The notes under the pieces: generated by a model
Told to the model about the DNA's origin: nothing
Databases searched by the model: none
Seen by the model: only the letters and a program-made list of their open reading frames with translations
Position numbers and translations under genes: made by a program
In this document: positions 59,269-64,000 of the stretch, in pieces
Layout: each line of letters starts with the position of its first letter
Position numbering within the stretch: the first letter of the stretch is position 1
Source of the DNA: an uncultured Clostridia bacterium
GTDB lineage: Bacteria; Bacillota; Clostridia; Christensenellales; Borkfalkiaceae
DNA length: 64,000 bases
Assembly (NCBI GenBank): GCA_944327625.1
Contig: CALVHL010000004.1
Coordinates: 55,409 to 119,408 of the forward strand
Reading direction: 5' to 3'

Positions 59269-60201
59269 TTATTTGTCTGTCTCGTCCCCGGCGGTGGCGG
59301 AGGGCTGAGAATTTTCTTCGGATTTGGTCTCTGCGGAGAGCTTCTTCTGCGCATAGTCGGTGAGGAAATACGTGCCGAGCGCGCCCGCCGCAAAGAGTAT
59401 TACGCCGAGGCTAATCATCAGCGCGTCGAGATAGCCCTCGCCGTATTCTGAAAAGAAGGTTACGACTATCGCGGGGATAGAGCCGACGACGAAGCCGAAT
59501 ATCGCCCAGCCCGTCGCGCGGGGGAAGTGCTTTAACAGAAGTTGCATTATCTTGGCAATCGTGAAGAAGCCTATGACCACGCCGACGGCAAACAGCGCAA
59601 GCACGCCTATCGCGTGCAGCGGGGTTGAGGCAATCGCCCTGAACAGCCCGAGAACGGGCGCATAATAGCCGAATATCATCAGCAGCATAGAGCCGCTTAT
59701 GCCGGGCACGACCAGCGCGCACGAGGCGAGCACGCCTATAATCGGCACGAGAATGTATTGAAACCACGGCATATCTTCGGACAGGTCGACGTCGCCCATT
59801 CCGGGGATGAAGCACAGCCCGACGACCAGCGCGAGAGGGATGAGTATGAGTGCGACGTCAATCTTTTTGAACCCTTCGCGCCTGCAATCGACGAAAAGTT
59901 TGGGCAGACTGCCCGCCATAAAGCCTGCAAACAGCAGCATGGTGGGGAAAGGCGCGTTTTCAAGCGCCCACGTCAGCGGGAAGTATGCGGCGGCGAACGC
60001 CAGCACCGCGCCTATCGCCAGCGGGAGGAGGAACATAAAGCTTTCAAAAAAGTGCTTTCTCAGTCCGCTTATGCTGTCGATAATCTTGTCGTAAATCTTC
60101 AACAGCACGGCAAGCGTTCCGCCCGATACGCCGGGTATTATCATCGCAACGCCTATCGCCGCGCCCTTGGCAATGTTTATCAAAAAGTTTCCTGCTTTCA
60201 A
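59269..60201 (-). CDS. DUF368 membrane protein (PopT-like polyprenyl-phosphate transporter)
   Basis: 310 residues from a TTG at 60201 (AAAGGAAAAC upstream). About nine membrane segments. The family motifs are AAIGVAMIIPGVSGGTLAVLL at the start and VVPGISGSMLLMIFGYYAPV in the middle, two PGxSGxxxL repeats. Members called PopT are reported to recycle undecaprenyl phosphate across the membrane. The tail is soluble (SAETKSEENSQPSATAGDET). Together with the O-antigen-ligase-like gene upstream it fits lipid-carrier and surface-polymer work, an inference. Confidence 0.9.
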   Translation of the reverse strand: MKAGNFLINIAKGAAIGVAMIIPGVSGGTLAVLLKIYDKIIDSISGLRKHFFESFMFLLPLAIGAVLAFAAAYFPLTWALENAPFPTMLLFAGFMAGSLPKLFVDCRREGFKKIDVALILIPLALVVGLCFIPGMGDVDLSEDMPWFQYILVPIIGVLASCALVVPGISGSMLLMIFGYYAPVLGLFRAIASTPLHAIGVLALFAVGVVIGFFTIAKIMQLLLKHFPRATGWAIFGFVVGSIPAIVVTFFSEYGEGYLDALMISLGVILFAAGALGTYFLTDYAQKKLSAETKSEENSQPSATAGDETDK

Positions 60202-60286
60202 TTTTGTTTTCCTTTATTTTACTGTATATCCATTATAGATAAAAAAACTTACGCAAGTCAAGGAATAATTTGTCGAAAGATAATTG

Positions 60287-60311
60287 AAAAGCGGCGGACT
60301 GTATCCGCCGC
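60287..60311 (-). terminator. Terminator of the O-antigen-ligase-like gene
   Basis: GCGGCGGA (60291-60298) pairs with TCCGCCGC (60304-60311), loop CTGTA; TTTT on the minus strand (60290-60287). Confidence 0.75.
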
Positions 60312-60319
60312 ATATTTTG

Positions 60320-61777
60320 TTAATTTTTTACAATGAAGTCGCGCCGCTTTGGTGCGCTTTCTGTATCTTTCCCCTCGCTCTTTTTGAGCAGTACCACCAA
60401 AAATACATAGGTGAATGTCGGCATTATATAGAAGATATAGTTGTCCAGCAGGCAGACGATGAGGAAGGTTGCCAGCATCAGCGCAATGAGCGTGCGCTCG
60501 CGCGTGATATTTTTAAAATACGAAATAATCGTCTGTATTCTGTGCACGGCGTACGCGGCTATGCCGAACAGCCCGCAGGATGCAAGTATCTGCACTATCG
60601 TGTCGTGGTACATGGGCGGCAGGAAGTTAATGCCGTCCTGTAAATTCGCGCTTTCAAGCGTCTCGGCGAAGAACCCGCTTCCGAACAGCGGGAACGCAAG
60701 AAAATTCTTGATTCCGTCGTCCCAGATCTCCGTCCTGCCGCTGCCGCTGTCGAGCTCGGAATAGAACGACGCGAAGAACTTTGAAAGCTGTTCGTTCATC
60801 GTGCCGAGGCCTATAAAAATTGCGCAGAACAGACAGGAATAGATTATCGCAAACGTCGCCCTTTCGCCGCCGCGCGTTGCGAAAAGTTGCCAGATCATGC
60901 AGGCTACGGTCGCAATCGTTCCGCCCAGCATCGCCTGCCTCGACATCGTCAGAAACGACGCGGCAAGCAACACTATGCCGTAAAGGCTGAACGGCGCGCC
61001 GTATTTAAGTTTTATAGCAAGGTAGTAGGCGGCGGGTATGCAGATATTGAGGAACATACCCATATTGTTATATGTGCCCCAGCCGAAGCGCAGATTATTC
61101 CTTATTACTTCTCCGTCGACGATGAGGTTGTCGTATGTCAGGTATGCGACGACGAGTTCGACGACGAGCACGGCGGAAAACAGCACGAAGTACAGCGCCA
61201 CTTTGACGAAGCTGTCGCGCTCTATCTTGATTCCGCCCGCCGCAATGAGGTATGCGACGACGAAGGTCAGCCCCAAGAGGAAGCCGAAAAGCAGGTTCAT
61301 CGCGTCATAGTCCGCGGCGAACAGTCCGTTTACGGTCAGCGCGACGGCGAATACTGCAATGCCGACGAACATTCCGTCGGGCTTAACCGCCCCGCGCCTC
61401 GCTGCGTAAACCGTGCGCAATACCGCCGTAACGACGAATATCGAAATGGCGACTATTATGTTGACAAGCACCCACGGCTGCATGTAGTAATCCGAGGGCT
61501 CGTGCCCGTTCATGGGCGCGGGCGTGTTTATGCGCGAAATGAAGATGTTGAGGAACAGCAGGAGGGATAAGAGGGGCAACACGTTTCTGCAGGTGAGCAG
61601 AATAAGCGTGCCGCTTATGCCGATATACCATATCGAAAACATATCCCAGCCCATATAATAACAGCACAAAATGACCGCCGCCGTCAGGAGCGGGAAGAAT
61701 ATGGAGTTAAAGTATGCGTCCAGCGCGGCAACAGCCGCGGCGAGCTGGCGCTTTAATAGGGTTTTGTCCGTATTCAT
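60320..61777 (-). CDS. O-antigen ligase/polymerase-like membrane protein
   Basis: 485 residues with about eleven membrane segments. Middle region YNNMGMFLNICIPAAYYLAI, then ASFLTMSRQAMLGG, and after a large loop DSGSGRTEIWDDGIKNFLAF, GSGFF and MYHDTIVQILASCGLFGIA. These recall the Wzy_C (O-antigen ligase family) motifs, including the SGR..W and H....L sequence. Such proteins polymerise or attach glycan chains outside the membrane, with undecaprenyl-linked substrates. The substrate is unknown. Minus strand, upstream of DUF368. Confidence 0.85.
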   Translation of the reverse strand: MNTDKTLLKRQLAAAVAALDAYFNSIFFPLLTAAVILCCYYMGWDMFSIWYIGISGTLILLTCRNVLPLLSLLLFLNIFISRINTPAPMNGHEPSDYYMQPWVLVNIIVAISIFVVTAVLRTVYAARRGAVKPDGMFVGIAVFAVALTVNGLFAADYDAMNLLFGFLLGLTFVVAYLIAAGGIKIERDSFVKVALYFVLFSAVLVVELVVAYLTYDNLIVDGEVIRNNLRFGWGTYNNMGMFLNICIPAAYYLAIKLKYGAPFSLYGIVLLAASFLTMSRQAMLGGTIATVACMIWQLFATRGGERATFAIIYSCLFCAIFIGLGTMNEQLSKFFASFYSELDSGSGRTEIWDDGIKNFLAFPLFGSGFFAETLESANLQDGINFLPPMYHDTIVQILASCGLFGIAAYAVHRIQTIISYFKNITRERTLIALMLATFLIVCLLDNYIFYIMPTFTYVFLVVLLKKSEGKDTESAPKRRDFIVKN

Positions 61778-61841
61778 TCTTAGCCTCTGTATATGCCGTA
61801 ATTATACCGCCGTCTGTCGTTTTAGTCAAGCGAAAAGCTTT

Positions 61842-62108
61842 TCAGGGCAGAATACGCTCTATTTCCGCCGTCCTGTTGACGGGGAAGGGCGCGGTCTGTG
61901 CCGTCACGCGCTCAACCCTCGTGACGGTAGCGCAGGTTTTCGCCGCTCTGCCGCAGGGCACTTCAACTCTGTCGCCCGCCCTGACAGAGGGGAACGGGCT
62001 TATATACCAGCGCTTTGCGCCCTGTTCAATTCCATCGTCAATCTGCACGAAGACGTAAATCAAGGTGTCGTATTCGGTAATTATTCCGCCGCTCAGCGAA
62101 TGTATCAT
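61842..62108 (-). CDS. Small SH3-like protein of unknown function
   Basis: 88 residues. It reads MIHSLSGGIITEYDTLIYVF, then SPFPSVRAGDRVEVPCG and ATVTRVERVTAQTAPFPVNR. The middle resembles the beta-rich N-terminal DNA-binding domain of PriA or similar barrels, where a Gly-Asp-x-Val-x-Val-Pro strand is common, but I cannot assign a family. The start is 134 bp from tRNA-Leu. No membrane segment. Confidence 0.55.
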   Translation of the reverse strand: MIHSLSGGIITEYDTLIYVFVQIDDGIEQGAKRWYISPFPSVRAGDRVEVPCGRAAKTCATVTRVERVTAQTAPFPVNRTAEIERILP

Positions 62109-62191
62109 CTTAAAATCTCCTTACGACAATAGTATCACACGGCGGGGCTAAAATAAAAGCGATTTGCGCATAAAAAGCAAAAACTCTGTGC

Positions 62192-62221
62192 TTGACAACA
62201 TAAGATTAAATGGTTTATAAT
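62192..62221 (+). promoter_or_regulatory. Promoter of tRNA-Leu
   Basis: TTGACA (62192-62197), 18-bp spacer, TATAAT (62216-62221). The tRNA starts at 62242. Confidence 0.85.
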
Positions 62222-62241
62222 CAACGCAGTCAAAATCTTAT

Positions 62242-62324
62242 GCGGATATGTTGGAATTGGCAGACAAGATGGACTTAGAATCCATTGGGAGACCGTGCAG
62301 GTTCAAATCCTGTTATCCGCGCCA
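62242..62324 (+). tRNA. tRNA-Leu (anticodon TAG)
   Basis: 83 nt with encoded CCA. Acceptor GCGGATA pairs with TATCCGC; anticodon stem ATGGA/TCCAT with loop CTTAGAA gives anticodon TAG (reads CUA and, by wobble, CUN). The extra arm (TGGGAGACCGT) is class II. It is not an amber suppressor, which would need anticodon CTA. It stands at the start of the AT-rich segment, so it is a candidate integration site. Confidence 0.94.
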
Positions 62325-62331
62325 AACGAGT

Positions 62332-62384
62332 ATAATCCGAACCTGAAACCGATTTTAGTCGGCGGAGCGTTCGGATTATTTTTA
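62332..62384 (+). terminator. Terminator of tRNA-Leu
   Basis: ATAATCCGAAC (62332-62342) pairs with GTTCGGATTAT (62369-62379), with an inner hairpin in the 26-nt loop, followed by TTTTTA. Confidence 0.85.
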
Positions 62385-62405
62385 TATCTATGAAAGTGGC
62401 AGCTA

Positions 62406-62433
62406 TTGATTTTTAGCTTTTTTATGGTATAAT
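62406..62433 (+). promoter_or_regulatory. Promoter of the GNAT gene
   Basis: TTGATT (62406-62411), 16-bp spacer, TATAAT (62428-62433), extended by TGG. The ATG is at 62468 with a ribosome binding site TTTGAGGAGAAA. Confidence 0.7.
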
Positions 62434-62467
62434 AGGCAAACAATAAACTGTAATTTGAGGAGAAATA

Positions 62468-62908
62468 ATGAAAATATATCAAGTAAATAATAAATGGAAT
62501 TATTTGCGATTGTTATTACTTGCGGATGAACAGGAAAGTATGATTGAAAAGTATCTTGATAAAGGTACTATGTATGTTCTTGACGATAACGGTGTAAAGG
62601 CGGAAATCGTAGTTTGCGACGAGGGAAACGGTGTTTTGGAAATCAAAAATCTTGCCGTAGAGCCACAATTCAAGCGGCAAGGCTATGGCAAGAAATTGGT
62701 TGATTTCGTTTGTGAGCATTACAAGGGAAAATATAATACTTTACAAGTTGGTACGGGCGATAGTCCGCTAACCGTTCCGTTTTATGAGAAGTGCGGTTTT
62801 AAGCATTCGCACAAAGTTAAAAACTTTTTTATAGATAATTACGACCACCCGATTTACGAGTGTGGAATACAACTTATAGATATGATTTACTTTGTAATGA
62901 CATTATGA
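62468..62908 (+). CDS. GNAT family N-acetyltransferase
   Basis: 146 residues. The acetyl-CoA-binding motif A reads LAVEPQFKRQGYGKKLVDFV, and NPLTVPFYEKCGFKHSHK is the usual C-terminal part (here SPLTVPFYEKCGF). It transfers an acetyl group to an amine; the substrate is unknown. The codons are distinctly AT-rich compared with the rest of the window, and it stands between tRNA-Leu and a recombinase fragment, so recent transfer is likely. Confidence 0.88.
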   Translation: MKIYQVNNKWNYLRLLLLADEQESMIEKYLDKGTMYVLDDNGVKAEIVVCDEGNGVLEIKNLAVEPQFKRQGYGKKLVDFVCEHYKGKYNTLQVGTGDSPLTVPFYEKCGFKHSHKVKNFFIDNYDHPIYECGIQLIDMIYFVMTL

Positions 62909-62956
62909 TATATTTCAATTTATTTGTTTGTGTGGAAATACCTTATGATTAAAATT

Positions 62957-63103
62957 GAAGTATAGCCCACTATACTTCGCAAGCGAAGTCGTGGGCTCTG
63001 CGAGGCTTTTATTCCACGCACGAGAAAAGGGTTTCAGGGGAAGGCTTCCCCTGACGAGGCGAGCGTTTACGCTCGGCAAGTGGCTTGCCACTTGCGTACC
63101 TCG
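62957..63103 (+). other. Cluster of nested hairpins, possible structured RNA
   Basis: In the gene-free 62909-63199. GAAGTATA (62957-62964) can pair with TATACTTC (62971-62978); alternatively AGCCCAC (62964-62970) pairs with GTGGGCT (62991-62997) around ACTTCG/CGAAGT. Next TCAGGGGAAG (63034-63043) pairs with CTTCCCCTGA (63045-63054). Then CGAGG/CCTCG (63055-63059, 63099-63103) encloses CGAGCG/CGCTCG and GCAAGTGGC/GCCACTTGC. The two alternative foldings of the first part are incompatible, as in a switch or attenuator. Function unknown. Confidence 0.5.
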
Positions 63104-63134
63104 CTATCCCAAAATTGCAAGAAAAAATTTTTAA

Positions 63135-63171
63135 TATATGACTATATCTGTCATATATCCTATGTTATAAT
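63135..63171 (+). promoter_or_regulatory. Palindromic operator and promoter of the recombinase gene
   Basis: TATATGAC (63135-63142) and GTCATATA (63150-63157) form an 8-bp inverted repeat with a 7-bp spacer, centred upstream of a TATAAT (63166-63171) with extended TG. A repressor site is likely; the repressor is not in the window. Confidence 0.6.
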
Positions 63172-63199
63172 ACCCTCATCAAAATGAGGAGCAATTTCA

Positions 63200-63427
63200 A
63201 TGAAAGCCGTAATCTACGCCCGTTATTCAAGCGACAACCAAAGAGAAGAGAGCATTGACGGTCAGCTTCGTGAATGTATGGAGTACGCCAAGTTCAACGG
63301 CATAGACGTCGTGAACAGTTACATAGACCGTGCGCTCTCCGCAAAGACTGACAACCGCCCTAACTTCCAGCGTATGATTAAGGACAGTTATAAGGGCTTA
63401 TTTGACGTTGTCCTCGTTGAGACATAA
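63200..63427 (+). pseudogene. Truncated serine recombinase, N-terminal part
   Basis: 75 residues: MKAVIYARYSSDNQREESID with the catalytic Ser in the YARYSS motif, then IDRALSAKTDNRPNFQRMIK and GLFDVVLVET. Large serine recombinases of Bacillota elements continue after VVLV with W-KLDRFAR; here the frame changes to ET and stops at 63427. The gene is cut just after the recognised N-terminal block. A terminator and an oppositely oriented recombinase follow, so an insertion or inversion has removed the rest. Ribosome binding site TGAGGAGCAATTTCA. Confidence 0.75.
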
Positions 63428-63470
63428 ATTTATGGACACTCTCAAAATAAAGGTATCAGAGACAAAAAGT

Positions 63471-63501
63471 AAGCGTATGAGTTCGGTCAACCCATACGCT
63501 T
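63471..63501. terminator. Terminator between the two recombinase pieces
   Basis: AAGCGTATG (63471-63479) pairs with CATACGCTT (63493-63501), with GTT/AAC inside; T-runs on both sides. Confidence 0.75.
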
Positions 63502-63505
63502 TTTG

Positions 63506-64000
63506 TTATTTATCGGAATTATTGAGTTTATGCCGTAAAACGGAAGCTATATCGATTTTGTACACGATATCTATTTCCCGTTCTTTGCCTGTGATTTTCG
63601 GCAAGCCACCGACGATGATACGGTCTATCAGCTCATAGCACATCTCACGTGTAAGTTCCGGCGCTTCGAGATACTTCTTTATGTTCCGTATAAAGTCATC
63701 GGCACTCTGTATCGTATTTTCCGTTTCGGTCAGTTTTGCTTCCAACGCCTCGATTTCAGCTTCAAGTTTCTTTTGCTCATCGGAATATTTTTGGATAAAG
63801 TTCAGGCAGATATCTTCGGGCATTTTACCTTTTAGCCTGTCTTCATAGGCAAGCTGCATAAGGCAGGATAGTTCTTCAATACGTTTCAGTTTTCCTTGTA
63901 ATTCCTTTTTTACGGCTTTTATAGATTTTTCCTGCACTTCCGCATTGTGCCGGATAAACTCTTCACGGATAGCCTTTTCGTCAAGCACGATCCGCTGCGC
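63506..64000 (-). CDS. Serine recombinase, C-terminal part (5' end beyond window)
   Basis: 165 codons, open at the right edge; the frame continues past 64000. Coiled-coil region with VKKELQGKLKRIEELSCLM and AYEDRLKGKMPEDICL, then KKLEAEIEALEAKLTETEN, and the ending YELIDRIIVGGLPKITGKER and EIDIVYKIDIASVL. This is the C-terminal zinc-coil region of large serine recombinases (TndX/TnpX type). It faces the truncated N-terminal piece across a terminator, so it is not the missing half of that gene in place. It probably belongs to the element that lies to the right. Confidence 0.75.
   Translation of the reverse strand, partial: AQRIVLDEKAIREEFIRHNAEVQEKSIKAVKKELQGKLKRIEELSCLMQLAYEDRLKGKMPEDICLNFIQKYSDEQKKLEAEIEALEAKLTETENTIQSADDFIRNIKKYLEAPELTREMCYELIDRIIVGGLPKITGKEREIDIVYKIDIASVLRHKLNNSDK

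Noticed and set aside
62242..62324. Amber suppressor tRNA
   Set aside because: The anticodon is TAG, which reads leucine CUA codons; an amber-reading tRNA would have CTA.
63200..64000. A single intact serine recombinase
   Set aside because: The N-terminal and C-terminal parts are on opposite strands and separated by a terminator, so they cannot be one gene.

Overview
The window looks like a chromosomal segment of an anaerobic Bacillota (Clostridia-type) bacterium of moderately high GC. This rests on an NADH-linked trimeric [FeFe]-hydrogenase plus a second, group B-like [FeFe]-hydrogenase, rubrerythrin and rubredoxin, RqcP, YitT, PrsW and an r1t-type holin, and on sigma-A promoters with extended -10 boxes (TGnTATAAT). 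No sporulation or ribosomal-protein operon is present, and I do not assign a genus. TAA and TGA end nearly all genes; I read TAG only at rnc and radA.

Layout. 1-4.4 kb: the end of a tyrosine-phosphatase-like gene and the grpE-dnaK-dnaJ chaperone operon. 4.9-9.0 kb (minus): the bifurcating-type hydrogenase operon. 9.3-16.6 kb: phosphate uptake (pstS, a fused pstC-pstA, pstB) and a PhoR/PhoP-like two-component pair, both preceded by similar Pho-box-like repeats, with two small membrane-protein genes between them. 16.8-24 kb: group B-like hydrogenase, prmA-rsmE-mtaB, a PrsW protease, a HIT protein and an aldose epimerase. 24-33 kb is accessory: a frameshifted small gene, an orphan holin, a cation exporter, an FN3-like membrane protein, an MscS channel and a large cell-surface protein interrupted by three in-frame TAG codons. 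33-42 kb: tRNA-Arg, TspO, tRNA-Ser, then plsX-rnc-smc-ftsY. 42-49 kb (minus): rubrerythrin with two tiny downstream genes, and the compact run rqcP-yitT-ispDF-radA-cytidylate kinase-like-MATE. 49.7-57.4 kb: rpoB-rpoC. 57.5-62.1 kb: rubredoxin, a DUF134/NifX-like fusion, DUF368 and an O-antigen-ligase-like protein. 62.2-64 kb: tRNA-Leu followed by AT-rich, mobile DNA with two serine-recombinase pieces.

Two observations stand out. First, the surface protein at 29572-32568 keeps one open frame of 998 codons broken only by three TAG codons (codons 200, 224 and 881). The signal peptide lies before the first TAG and the membrane anchor after the last, and the last fragment has no ATG of its own, so either amber codons are read through or this is a pseudogene with a very unusual mutation pattern. 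Second, a 30-bp imperfect palindrome (arms around GTTGGTTGCGGCATA and GCAATTG) occurs at least 11 times between genes. Three copies lie about 80 bp apart in one array, and two copies form the whole leader of a gene and supply its ribosome binding site.
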